From assembly GCF_000764185.1 (NCBI RefSeq), contig NZ_JQEC01000051.1, positions 1 through 64,000 of the forward strand: a DNA stretch of 64,000 nt, given 5' to 3'. Positions within the stretch are counted from its first letter, which is position 1, and every line of letters begins with the position of its first letter. The stretch comes from Colwellia psychrerythraea. GTDB taxonomy: Bacteria > Pseudomonadota > Gammaproteobacteria > Enterobacterales > Alteromonadaceae. Positions 8,644 through 16,092 of the stretch are shown in pieces. The notes under the pieces are model-generated. The model was given only the letters and a program-made list of their open reading frames with translations, searched no databases and was not told the DNA's origin. The translations under genes were made by a program, and so were the position numbers.

Positions 8644-9876
8644 TTGACATATAAAAATAAAGAACTTTGTAAGATAAGAACGATAACAACCTTCATATCT
8701 TTGGATAACAATAAAGAAAGTTGGAATGATAAAATAAAAAGTGCCACTGCTTTTTGTTTAAAGTTGACAGAAGAATTCAAGGCTGAAAATTATACAGTCC
8801 AATCAATTAGAATTGTTACCAACCCTTTTGGGGAGTATTTGAATACTGATAATTTAGATAATGCTAGAGCTGACCTAAGTTATTTAAATGCGTTATTAAC
8901 CACTTCCAATGACTCTGGTATGAGAATTCGATTTGCTATTGGCGAGGCGAAATCAAAAGAGGAAATAGAACTCCTACCAGAGCTGATCATGGAGTTTGGT
9001 GATTTATGTAATGTATGTGTAAATGTTAGTATTGATGAGTTTGGGGTTTTAGATAATCAATTGATTCAACACTCTGTAAAAGCTGTTCAACGGATTAGCT
9101 CAATAACACCTCGAGGTGAAGGTAATTTCAATTTTACAGTTAATTTTAATTGTGACCCTCTTATTCCCTACTTTCCAGCAAGTTACCATCGTAAAGAATT
9201 AGGAAATAGGTTTGTTATTGGTCTAGAAACGCCTGATTTACTGGTTAATGTACTGACAAATTACAACCAATCAGTTGGTAAACAAAATCACAATGAGCAA
9301 TTTAAAGGCTACTACAAAGTTATGAGTAGCGCTCTACAACATCACATAACCAATATTAATAATATAATTCAAAATTCAAACTGTGATAAATCCTATGTAT
9401 TTTCAGGCTTTGATAGTTCTGCTGCTCCTTCTAAAGATTGCGCGAGCATGGTGGAGCTTTATGAATTAATGGGTGTTGAATATTTTGGCGCATCGGGTAC
9501 TGTTGAAGCTTCATCATTACTGACTAAGGTTTTTAAATCGATTAAAGACGTTGATCTTGTCGGTTTTTCTGGCTTAATGCTTGCCTTAACTGAAGATACA
9601 GGACTTGCTAAAGGCAGCATCAATTCACATTTTGATATACGTTCATTATTAACATACAGCTCAGTCTGTGGCATAGGCTTAGATACAGTCCCAATACCGG
9701 GTAATACATCATCAGAGAAAATTTCGGCGTTAATGAGAGATACAGGAACAATGGCATATCGTTTGAATAAGCCACTAACTGTTCGTCTATTTCCCGTTCC
9801 TGGACTCAATGCTGGCGATTTAACTTCTTTTGAGAGTGATGACCTTTGTAATTGTGCGGTTCTTGCCGTTCCTTAA
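8644..9876 (+). CDS. DUF711 (PFL-like, UPF0210-related) family protein
   Basis: About 410 residues of the DUF711 family, structurally related to pyruvate formate-lyase but lacking the glycyl radical. It opens with KIRTITTF, carries SGFDSSAAPS in the middle, and ends with the typical LDTVPIPGNTSSEKI and LNKPLTVRLFPVPGLNAGDLT blocks. The open frame extends up to 8533, but no ATG lies before the conserved domain. I choose TTG 8644 because AGGA is 8 bases upstream; TTG 8638 is the alternative. The upstream extension overlaps an attC-like repeat and looks non-coding. The biochemical function of the family is not established. It is followed by another attC-like site. Confidence 0.85.
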   Translation: MTYKNKELCKIRTITTFISLDNNKESWNDKIKSATAFCLKLTEEFKAENYTVQSIRIVTNPFGEYLNTDNLDNARADLSYLNALLTTSNDSGMRIRFAIGEAKSKEEIELLPELIMEFGDLCNVCVNVSIDEFGVLDNQLIQHSVKAVQRISSITPRGEGNFNFTVNFNCDPLIPYFPASYHRKELGNRFVIGLETPDLLVNVLTNYNQSVGKQNHNEQFKGYYKVMSSALQHHITNINNIIQNSNCDKSYVFSGFDSSAAPSKDCASMVELYELMGVEYFGASGTVEASSLLTKVFKSIKDVDLVGFSGLMLALTEDTGLAKGSINSHFDIRSLLTYSSVCGIGLDTVPIPGNTSSEKISALMRDTGTMAYRLNKPLTVRLFPVPGLNAGDLTSFESDDLCNCAVLAVP

Positions 9877-9910
9877 ATAGGTAAGAGTAAACAATCATAT
9901 AAATGAAATG

Positions 9911-9968
9911 GTCTAACTATAAGCTTTAAACCAGGACAAAACAGTCGGCTATTATTAGGCCGTTATGC
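9911..9968 (+). repeat. attC-like site, about 58 bases
   Basis: GTCTAAC at 9911-9917 matches the attC RYYYAAC core exactly, and GTTATGC at 9962-9968 matches GTTRRRY in 6 of 7 positions. The length is like the classic 59-base element. The inner stem is poor (GAC/GTC only). Confidence 0.35.
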
Positions 9969-9991
9969 ATTTATCAAACAGTGGAGTTGTA

Positions 9992-10453
9992 ATGAAGTTT
10001 TTTTATAAAGTTGGGCTTGTAATAACTAGCCTATTTCTTTCAAATATAGCATTGGCTGCTAATTGTGATTCAGCCTGTCAGTTAATTCAGATTAAATCAT
10101 ACTTTTCAGCGTTAGATGAAGTTGGCCGTAAAGGTTCTACTATCAAAGATATCGATTCACTGCTGGCAATGGTTCATAAAGATGTCAAATATATTCACGT
10201 AGAGTATCAAGCTAACTTTACAAAAGAATCGTGGCGTGAAGCTTTTATTCGTAACCTTAATAGGGGATCTTATCAAAAAACTAAAAACAATGAAGCACGT
10301 GTTATAAATACAATTTTTGGTAAAAATCACGTTGCTGTTGAGTATGCGCATGGGGTCATTAATTCTGATGGTACATGGAAAAAAAACGATGCTCGTTTAG
10401 CTTTATTCGGCTTTAAAGATGGAAAAATATTATTAATTAAAGAGCTTTGGTGA
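9992..10453 (+). CDS. Secreted NTF2-like (SnoaL-type) protein
   Basis: 153 residues with a clear signal peptide (MKFFYKVGLVITSLFLSNIALA, cut after Ala) and a compact alpha+beta domain of the NTF2-like type: a helix with AL..V..KGS..D..SLLAMV, then HKDVKYIHVEYQANFTKESWREAF, ending in a GFKDGKILLIKELW strand. Such domains serve as small enzymes or binding modules, often periplasmic; no substrate can be named. The start ATG at 9992 has GGAG 5 bases upstream; an ATG at 9965 in the same frame lies inside the attC-like core and is less likely. Two cysteines near the mature N-terminus (CDSAC) may form a disulfide. Confidence 0.75.
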   Translation: MKFFYKVGLVITSLFLSNIALAANCDSACQLIQIKSYFSALDEVGRKGSTIKDIDSLLAMVHKDVKYIHVEYQANFTKESWREAFIRNLNRGSYQKTKNNEARVINTIFGKNHVAVEYAHGVINSDGTWKKNDARLALFGFKDGKILLIKELW

Positions 10454-10556
10454 AATGCCTAATAAGCTGCTTAGGGTTGATAAAGTACAGCTGATTATTA
10501 CTGCTTTGTCGTTGACTTTAGCCAACAAAATTATGCCCATTAATGTGGGCGTTTGT
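10454..10556 (+). repeat. attC-like repeat with terminal hairpin
   Basis: Between two accessory genes. The right end GCCCATTAATGTGGGCGTTTG resembles the right arm of Vibrio repeats, where it ends GGGCGTTAG. The left end TGCCTAATAAGCTGCTTAGGG (from 10457) can pair with it partly. The inner GTTGACTTTAGCCAAC has matching GTTG/CAAC ends. The CCCATTAATGTGGG hairpin followed by TTTGTTT could also act as a terminator. Confidence 0.33.
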
Positions 10557-10576
10557 TTACCAATGGAGTTCGAATT

Positions 10577-10903
10577 TTGATAAAAAGCATGATTATAAAA
10601 CTCCTTGAGTTACATTTGTACTTGTTAGGTGGATTTGTCATTTGTTTGTTTTACCTGCAAATTGTTGTAACACCGATAATATTTGTCGGTTTACTTGGTA
10701 CAGTATCCCTTAATTACCTTGAATATAGTTCCTCATTAATCATCATTACCGGCTGTATCTTTATCGGGTTAGTTCTAGGCCTATTTTGGGCGGAGAGAAT
10801 TAGAAAAACTTTAGGTATTGTTACATTTCATGCTTACCTGCTATCTACACCCGAAATAGACGGTTGGCGAGATGGCAAAGGTAACAGGATAAGTGAAAGT
10901 TAA
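10577..10903 (+). CDS. Small membrane protein of unknown function
   Basis: About 108 residues with two or three hydrophobic segments (LYLLGGFVICLFYLQIVVTPIIFVG, and SSLIIITGCIFIGLVLGLFWA), then a short soluble tail ending DGWRDGKGNRISES. The tail is likely cytoplasmic. I choose TTG 10577 since GGAG lies 8 bases upstream; ATG 10589 is also possible, and the frame is open to 10553. It is bracketed by attC-like sites. Not recognised. Confidence 0.6.
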   Translation: MIKSMIIKLLELHLYLLGGFVICLFYLQIVVTPIIFVGLLGTVSLNYLEYSSSLIIITGCIFIGLVLGLFWAERIRKTLGIVTFHAYLLSTPEIDGWRDGKGNRISES

Positions 10904-10904
10904 A

Positions 10905-11003
10905 CTAACCAAGCCAATAAATAGCGGACACGTAACCGTTGGCCTGGTCCGCTTAGTCTTACATTTGTGACAACTATGACTTAACCATTTATTAAGTCGT
11001 TAG
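10905..11003 (+). repeat. Best attC-like site in the window
   Basis: The outer ends CTAAC (10905-10909) and GTTAG (10999-11003) are complementary. Just inside, AATAAAT near 10917 pairs with ATTTATT near 10988, separated from the outer arms by spacers of unequal length, as in real attC sites. The inner AGCGGAC (10923-10929) pairs exactly with GTCCGCT (10947-10953). The left half can be laid beside the Vibrio cholerae repeat (TAAC...GGAC...AAC...GGC...GTCC). It lies two bases after the stop of one gene and 25 bases before the next start. Confidence 0.5.
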
Positions 11004-11028
11004 CTACAACTTTACGTCGAGAGGTTAC

Positions 11029-11724
11029 ATGAAAACAATTGGTCTTCTAGGTGGTATGAGCTGGGAAAGTTCTGTTGGATATTATCGAGTTATTAATGAA
11101 GCGGTTAAAGATTCTTTAGGCGGCCTGCATTCTGCAAAAATAGTTATGTACAGTGTTGATTTTGATCCCATTGAAAAGCTACAGCATAATAGTGACTGGG
11201 AAGGTACTGCAAAGATTCTCACAGAGGCAGCTAAGAGAGTACAAAGTGCAGGTGCTGACTTTTTACTTATCTGCACAAATACCATGCATAAAGTGGCTCC
11301 ACAAATAGAAAAAGCTATTGATATTCCTCTGTTGCACATTGCTGATGCAACAGCAGAGGTTATTGTTAAGAAAGGAATGAAAACTGTTGGTTTATTAGGT
11401 ACCGCTTTCACAATGGAACAAGATTTTTATAAGGCAAGGTTAACTGAAAATTATGGTTTAACTGTTTTAGTTCCTAATGAAGAAGATAGAAAAATTGTGC
11501 ACAATGTTATTTATAAGGAGCTTTGCTTAGGCAATTCACTCCCTGCCTCTAAAGTTGAATACTTACGAATAATTAAGTCATTAGCCAATCAAGGAGCTGA
11601 GGCAGTAATTCTTGGCTGTACCGAAATAGGTATGTTGGTTGATCAAACTGATACTGAAGTAACGCTTTTAGACACAACTTATATACATGCTCAAAAAGCT
11701 GTTGAGTGGGCGTTATGCGACTAA
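11029..11724 (+). CDS. Aspartate/glutamate racemase family protein (broad-specificity amino-acid racemase type)
   Basis: 231-residue cytoplasmic enzyme of the PLP-independent Asp/Glu racemase superfamily, closest in motif to YgeA/RacX-type proteins. It opens MKTIGLLGGMSWESS, the family N-terminus. The two catalytic cysteines are present: Cys82 in LLICTNTMHK and Cys197 in ILGCTEIGM. Length is normal. It would interconvert L- and D-amino acids; the exact substrate is open. GAGAGG precedes the ATG. A GST gene follows after 26 bases and is probably co-transcribed, so this cassette-like unit may carry two genes. Confidence 0.9.
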   Translation: MKTIGLLGGMSWESSVGYYRVINEAVKDSLGGLHSAKIVMYSVDFDPIEKLQHNSDWEGTAKILTEAAKRVQSAGADFLLICTNTMHKVAPQIEKAIDIPLLHIADATAEVIVKKGMKTVGLLGTAFTMEQDFYKARLTENYGLTVLVPNEEDRKIVHNVIYKELCLGNSLPASKVEYLRIIKSLANQGAEAVILGCTEIGMLVDQTDTEVTLLDTTYIHAQKAVEWALCD

Positions 11725-11750
11725 TAAATTTATAGTTCGGAGTTTAATAA

Positions 11751-12353
11751 ATGAAATTAACTGTGGGTACTGATTCAACATGGTCACTAAGGGTTTGGAT
11801 ATGTAGTCAATTAGCACAAATAGCTGTTGATGTGAACGTTATTGATTTAACCGATTCAGATTATAAATCAGAGATACTCAAGCATTCTGAAACAGGTTTA
11901 GTACCTTGCTTAAATGAAGGTACTTTTGTGATACACGATTCCTTAGCAATTATGGAGTATTTCAATGAATGTTCTGCAGGTGCTATTTTTCCTAGTTCAA
12001 GCGCGGAAAGAGCGTTGGCTCGCAGTTTGTGTTCAGAGTTACACGCTGGTTTTATTAGCCTTAGAATTCAATGCCCATTTTCTTTGGAGCAAGTTCCCGC
12101 CTTATTAGAGTTTAATAAGGATATTGAAAATGAGTTAAGGCGTATTACAAAAATTTTTGGCTCTGCACATTTACCCTTCATGTTTGATTCTGCCGGAGCG
12201 GTAGATGCGTTTTATGCTATTCTTGCTTTTAGGTTAAAAGCCTATGGTATAAACCTTCAAGGTAAAGCTGGAATGTACCAAGAAAGCCTGCTGAATTGGT
12301 CTACTTTAAAACAAGCGATAAAGCTTGCCCATCATTGGAAAACGCATAAATAG
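11751..12353 (+). CDS. Glutathione S-transferase family protein
   Basis: 200 residues with the GST layout: an N-terminal thioredoxin-like domain starting MKLTVGTDSTWSLRVWICSQLA, the cis-Pro region TGLVPCLNEG and the glutathione gamma-Glu-binding HDSLAIMEYF, then an all-helical C-terminal domain. The pattern (catalytic Ser in the STWSLR loop, zeta/YfcF-like) suggests conjugation or isomerisation of small electrophiles in the cytoplasm. It is the second gene of a short pair with the racemase. Substrate unknown. Confidence 0.88.
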   Translation: MKLTVGTDSTWSLRVWICSQLAQIAVDVNVIDLTDSDYKSEILKHSETGLVPCLNEGTFVIHDSLAIMEYFNECSAGAIFPSSSAERALARSLCSELHAGFISLRIQCPFSLEQVPALLEFNKDIENELRRITKIFGSAHLPFMFDSAGAVDAFYAILAFRLKAYGINLQGKAGMYQESLLNWSTLKQAIKLAHHWKTHK

Positions 12354-12410
12354 GAGCAAAAAGTAATTAGCTTTTGTTTATATTTGAAAATCACAAAACC
12401 ATCACTGAAC

Positions 12411-12429
12411 TAGTTGAAATCATCAACTA
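12411..12429 (+). terminator. Stem-loop after the racemase-GST pair
   Basis: A perfect 7-bp stem TAGTTGA/TCAACTA with loop AATCA, followed by a short T/A stretch, 58 bases after the GST stop. It lacks a strong T run, so its termination strength is doubtful. Confidence 0.4.
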
Positions 12430-12567
12430 TTTAGCAAATAAATTTTGTGGAGCGGCTTTCACTCTAACTAACTTAGTATTTTCGATCGTTTTCTTTAATA
12501 AATTCATTTTGACGGCAAAAAGGCGGTAAAATTGCGTCACCGACATAATTATTTTTGAATATTATTG

Positions 12568-12600
12568 GTTCTAGGTATTAGTTCTAAGGTTTTAGTTCTA
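12568..12600 (+). promoter_or_regulatory. Three direct GTTCTA repeats upstream of the XRE gene
   Basis: GTTCTA occurs at 12568, 12581 and 12595, a spacing of 13-14 bases, within longer TTAGTTCTAAG-like units, ending 18 bases before the start codon of the XRE regulator. Placement suggests an autoregulatory operator; untested. Confidence 0.35.
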
Positions 12601-12618
12601 AAGAATTAAGGGATTTGT

Positions 12619-13131
12619 ATGTTTATAAAAAATCTTAGGCAAGTTAAATATTTATCACAGGAAGATCTTGCAGCATTAAGCGGTTTAAGTCTTCGTACAA
12701 TTCAACGCGTAGAAAGTGGCCATAGAGTAAGTTATGCCTCTTTACGCTCTCTTGCTGCTGCGTTTGATATTAATGTAGATGAACTTGAGCAAGAGTTATA
12801 TTCAATGAAGAACATAATTAAAGAATATACAGATTATCCATTTTGGTTAAGGCTTTATTTAGGTAGTGGTTGGTTTACAGCTACTCGTGATGAATTTAAA
12901 AAAACAGAAGTATTCTACCTTATCTTTGCTGCTATATTTGCTGTGATATGGCTGGTGACCTCATTAATGGATATTGCTATTTATCGTATCGCAATGTTCG
13001 GTAGTATATGCAGCTTTATTGGAGCATATAATATTTCAGTAACCATCCGTACTGGAGATAAATACGATATATGGTCAAAGTTAGAATCAACACTGCCAAA
13101 ATCTTGGTTTAGTTTTCTTAAGAGAAAATAA
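12619..13131 (+). CDS. Membrane-anchored XRE-family transcriptional regulator
   Basis: 170 residues. Residues 1-60 are a Cro/C1-type helix-turn-helix (LRQVKYLSQEDLAALSGLSLRTIQRVESG, then SLRSLAAAFDINVDEL). The C-terminal half has hydrophobic segments at about 98-115 and 121-140 (YLIFAAIFAVIWLVTSLM; AMFGSICSFIGAYNISV), so the DNA-binding domain is probably tethered to the inner membrane. This two-part layout is common in small accessory regulators. ATG 12619 follows GGGATTT. A half attC-like sequence follows the stop, and direct repeats precede the gene. Target genes are unknown; self-regulation is likely. Confidence 0.82.
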   Translation: MFIKNLRQVKYLSQEDLAALSGLSLRTIQRVESGHRVSYASLRSLAAAFDINVDELEQELYSMKNIIKEYTDYPFWLRLYLGSGWFTATRDEFKKTEVFYLIFAAIFAVIWLVTSLMDIAIYRIAMFGSICSFIGAYNISVTIRTGDKYDIWSKLESTLPKSWFSFLKRK

Positions 13132-13170
13132 CATTTTCACTGATTCGGACACACAACAAGTGGTTAAATG
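13128..13170 (+). repeat. Half attC-like sequence after the XRE gene
   Basis: TAACATTTTCACTGATTCGG at 13129 followed by GGACACACAACAAGTGG resembles the left half of Vibrio-type attC repeats (TAAC...GGAC...CAACGCGTGG). No right half was found before the convergent gene at 13173, so it may be truncated. Confidence 0.3.
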
Positions 13171-13172
13171 CT

Positions 13173-13574
13173 TTATGAAGAGCTCGGTGGTCGACTGCCT
13201 TGCATCAACCAATCGAGCTTTATTTGAGCTTTTTTATGATTATCTAAGTCGATAACTTCGATCATTTCACATTCATCTCTAATCATTTCAGCGATTAAAC
13301 TCGGATAATGTCGGCAGTCTTCAGGTCTGTCAAAATAGATGCTGCAAGTATATAAATCAGGAGATGAAGGCGATTTTTTAGGGCTAATATCAAGAAATGG
13401 ACATTTTTTTAACCGTACACCTGATTTTGGGTCGAACCATATCTCATCATTTTTAACAAATTCGAAAATTTCTGGATTAAATATTTCCCAGAGATCAATC
13501 TCTTCTTTTGTTGCCGAAAGGTCTCCTCCTCCGTATTTAATACAACATTTTCCGCATTGATTACAATCTTTCAT
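13173..13574 (-). CDS. YkgJ-family putative zinc/iron-binding cysteine protein
   Basis: 133 residues opening MKDCNQCGKCCIKYGGG, the CxxCxxCC cluster (Cys4, 7, 10, 11) that defines the YkgJ/CxxCxxCC family, with later cysteines in KKCPFL, YTCSIY and PEDCRHYP that complete the metal site. These proteins bind Zn or a Fe-S cluster and have no firm general function. The only reverse-strand gene between 7390 and 15091, convergent with the XRE gene. Confidence 0.85.
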   Translation of the reverse strand: MKDCNQCGKCCIKYGGGDLSATKEEIDLWEIFNPEIFEFVKNDEIWFDPKSGVRLKKCPFLDISPKKSPSSPDLYTCSIYFDRPEDCRHYPSLIAEMIRDECEMIEVIDLDNHKKAQIKLDWLMQGSRPPSSS

Positions 13575-13804
13575 AATTCGCTAACTAGTAAAGTGGCCTC
13601 GAGCTTATTGTATCATTGATGATATTTTTAACATCTTATCTGTTACTCTACTCAGTATACTTGAAGTAGATTAACTTAACATAAGCCAGATCAATATTTT
13701 ACCAGCCTATTCACTTCAGACAGTAAACACTTTCCCACCCCTTACAAACTGTCCCAAAGCCCTAGCCTAACAACAGAAATTTAAGCAAAGAAGACTATAA
13801 CAGT

Positions 13805-14554
13805 ATGAAAAAAATAAAATTATCTGAAAACCTTCATCAATATCAATTTTCGCCATTTGAAGGTCAACATTTTGGCTTTAATATTTACGTATTGATTGAT
13901 GGCAATGATGCCTTATTAATTGATACTGCTTTTGAGGATCACGCTCAAGCAGTATTAGCCGATCTTGAAAAATCAGGTATTGAGATTAGACAAGTTGTAT
14001 TTTCCCACTTTCATCCTGATCACATCTCAGGTCTCTCGGCGCTTAACACCCCAAAACTTTTCGGAAATGGTTTATACCAGCAGACTTTAAACAAATATAC
14101 GCCCATTGAAAAACATCACTTTTTCGCTGATATGAATATAATAGATGAGCGGTCTGTATTAACATTTGGTCAATTTAATTTACGTTTTAATTTAGTGCTA
14201 GGGCATGTACCTTGCGGTATGTTTACCATTATAAATGAGACTTTTGTTCATGTCGCAGACGATATAATGACATCCAATACAGGTGAGCCATTATTGCCTT
14301 CGGTGCAATTTAGTAACGCCCAAGACCATATAGATTCTTTAGAGCTATTGAAACAATACTCTTCATATACCTTGTTGCTGTCACATGGGAATGCAATAAC
14401 GGGTGAAAAACAGATATTAGCTGCTATTGAACATCGACAAAATTATCTTAGAGCTATTGCTAGCAGTAATAAACCACTGTCTATCGAACAAGCTTTAAAA
14501 AATTGTGACTGTGATTTTTTACAGCAAGATTGGCACGACTATGTTTATCGCTAG
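13805..14554 (+). CDS. Metallo-beta-lactamase fold hydrolase
   Basis: 249 residues with the metal-binding HxHxDH signature (His68, His70, Asp72, His73 in SHFHPDHISG), a preceding strand DALLIDTAFEDH, a later Asp in VHVADDIM and a C-terminal His in LLLSHGNAI. These fit a dinuclear Zn (or Fe) MBL-fold enzyme such as glyoxalase II-like or lactonase-like members. No signal peptide, so cytoplasmic. The specific substrate is not readable. The gene is 45 bases upstream of the GNAT-like gene, and the two may share a transcript. Confidence 0.85.
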   Translation: MKKIKLSENLHQYQFSPFEGQHFGFNIYVLIDGNDALLIDTAFEDHAQAVLADLEKSGIEIRQVVFSHFHPDHISGLSALNTPKLFGNGLYQQTLNKYTPIEKHHFFADMNIIDERSVLTFGQFNLRFNLVLGHVPCGMFTIINETFVHVADDIMTSNTGEPLLPSVQFSNAQDHIDSLELLKQYSSYTLLLSHGNAITGEKQILAAIEHRQNYLRAIASSNKPLSIEQALKNCDCDFLQQDWHDYVYR

Positions 14555-14599
14555 AAGCCTTCTTACCTACTGCTTATATAAGCTACGGATAACCTGTTC

Positions 14600-15091
14600 A
14601 TGAAAACGCAGTTCATTCCTCAATCATTTACTGTTCCCCACGCCTTAAAAACTGACAGCTTTTATTTTAGAGTACTTGAAGACAGCCTAGCGGCTTTCGA
14701 TTATGAGGCTGTTATGACGAGCCTAGAGAAATTAACATCGATATTTGGCCCCGATACTACATGGCCTAATAAAAACATGACGCTAAACGATAATATCGCT
14801 AGTCTAAAAGTTCATAAACAAGAGTTTAAATCGCGAGAGGCATTTGCTTATTCTGTATTTAATCAGACAAATGATAGGTGCCTTGGTTGTGTTTACATAG
14901 ACCCAAGTCAATCGTCTCATTATGATTGTGAAGTTTACCTTTGGGTTAGAAGTGATAGTGCCATGTTAGACCAACAGCTTTATACAGTTGTGTTAGATTG
15001 GCTTAAGCAAGATTGGCCTTTCACTAACATTGCTTTTCCTGGGAGAGAGATAACCTGGCATGAGTGGACTGAACAACTAAACCGTAACTAG
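14600..15091 (+). CDS. Probable GNAT-like acetyltransferase family protein
   Basis: 163 residues. The centre (AYSVFNQTNDRCLGCVYIDPSQSSHYDCEVYLWVRSDSAMLDQQL) matches the beta4-beta5 part of a GNAT fold in style: a beta bulge, conserved G-x-V-Y-I-D-P, then VYLWVRSD. The classic Q/RxxGxG/A acetyl-CoA loop is not clear. The N-terminal 60 residues are family-specific. Cassette-borne GNAT proteins are common, but the substrate is unknown. The stop codon lies inside an attC-like repeat. Confidence 0.65.
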   Translation: MKTQFIPQSFTVPHALKTDSFYFRVLEDSLAAFDYEAVMTSLEKLTSIFGPDTTWPNKNMTLNDNIASLKVHKQEFKSREAFAYSVFNQTNDRCLGCVYIDPSQSSHYDCEVYLWVRSDSAMLDQQLYTVVLDWLKQDWPFTNIAFPGREITWHEWTEQLNRN

Positions 15092-15153
15092 CTTTCAAAA
15101 GTGCCTCATAAGATTACGGCCTCCAATCACTTAGTTCGCTATATTGTTAGTTA
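15085..15153 (+). repeat. attC-like inverted repeat
   Basis: Outer arms TAACTA (15085-15090) and TAGTTA (15148-15153) are complementary, with an inner pair AAGTG (15099-15103) and CACTT (15128-15132). It overlaps the stop of the GNAT-like gene and reaches the stop of the convergent membrane-protein gene. It may instead be just a bidirectional terminator. Confidence 0.38.
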
Positions 15154-15846
15154 TTCAATTTCCCTGCGAACTTTCGCGTTAGGGCTGACACGCGCCCAAT
15201 AAAATAAATACATAATAATAACTTTAGTGATTCCACTCACTATCGCTAAGAGTATTAGTGGCCAAGCTTTTTCAACGCCTATTGACATTGCAAAAGCTAT
15301 GGTGGAAATATCCATCATTAAGATGAACTGACTCATACGAATATCAATTGCTCCTGTACTTCCCGAGCAAATAATGAGCTTAATTTGGTGCGCATAACCT
15401 TGAGTAAGTAATAAGGTGATAATAATAATGAGTATTGTCGACACTTGTTTACTTTGATCAGCAATACTCTCATTAAAAGCCAGACCAATGATGCCTAAAG
15501 TAAAACAAACACCCACTAAAAATAAACTGACAACCGAGGCTTTTGATTTTCTGTCTTGCCACATTTCAAATAATATCAGCATCATCAATACAGACGCTAT
15601 CAATCTTGGCCAAACAATATAATGGTTAAATATATCAAGGCTATAGCCATAGACAAAGAAAGAAAAGTAAGCTAAAAAGCTCATAGTGAATTGATTTTGC
15701 GATAAAATATCAGTGACCTTCCTCTCGCCACTGGATTTTCTTAACCACAACTTATTGAGCTGTAAATAAACACCATATAAGCTAATAAATATAAATACTG
15801 TATTTATTACACCAAAAAAATCATACCACATAAAAATACCCGACAA
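15151..15846 (-). CDS. Hypothetical polytopic membrane protein
   Basis: 231 residues with about seven hydrophobic segments (starting FFGVINTVFIFISLYGVYLQL; later FFVYGYSLDIF, VASVLMMLILFEMW, VVSLFLVGVCFTLGIIGLAF, VSTILIIIITLLLTQGY, MMDISTIAFAMSIGV, PLILLAIVSGITKVIIMYLFYW). The tandem arrangement loosely resembles SemiSWEET/PQ-loop-type proteins, but no PQ motif is clear. GntR-type palindromes lie immediately upstream, so it may be regulated by a GntR protein encoded elsewhere. Function unknown. Confidence 0.68.
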   Translation of the reverse strand: MSGIFMWYDFFGVINTVFIFISLYGVYLQLNKLWLRKSSGERKVTDILSQNQFTMSFLAYFSFFVYGYSLDIFNHYIVWPRLIASVLMMLILFEMWQDRKSKASVVSLFLVGVCFTLGIIGLAFNESIADQSKQVSTILIIIITLLLTQGYAHQIKLIICSGSTGAIDIRMSQFILMMDISTIAFAMSIGVEKAWPLILLAIVSGITKVIIMYLFYWARVSPNAKVRREIE

Positions 15847-15925
15847 TTAAATTGTCGACAATAATACTTACTTACAAATAAACATCAAGTTAATTAGGTG
15901 AGAAGATACTAAATTGTCGACAATT
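15841..15925. promoter_or_regulatory. Two ATTGTCGACAAT palindromes (GntR-type operators)
   Basis: ATTGTCGACAAT occurs at 15851-15862 and 15913-15924; the second extends to the 14-base palindrome AATTGTCGACAATT. A further half-site CGACAATT is at 15841-15848. TTGTCGACAA fits the TNGTNNACNA pattern bound by FCD-type GntR repressors. Centres are 62 bases apart, about six helical turns. They sit just upstream of the reverse membrane gene and 170 bases upstream of the SDR gene. Confidence 0.6.
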
Positions 15926-16092
15926 AAACGGTTTAGTAATATATTTTTGAACTTAAATAAAACAGCTATACCCCATCAATATTTCGACGAATTGGATTCA
16001 TGCTTGGCTACTTTAAGTAAATTGAGGTAATCCCGATAAATAAAGAGCAGCTTTTAGTACAATCTAAAAATACGTTTTTCAAAGGACACATC

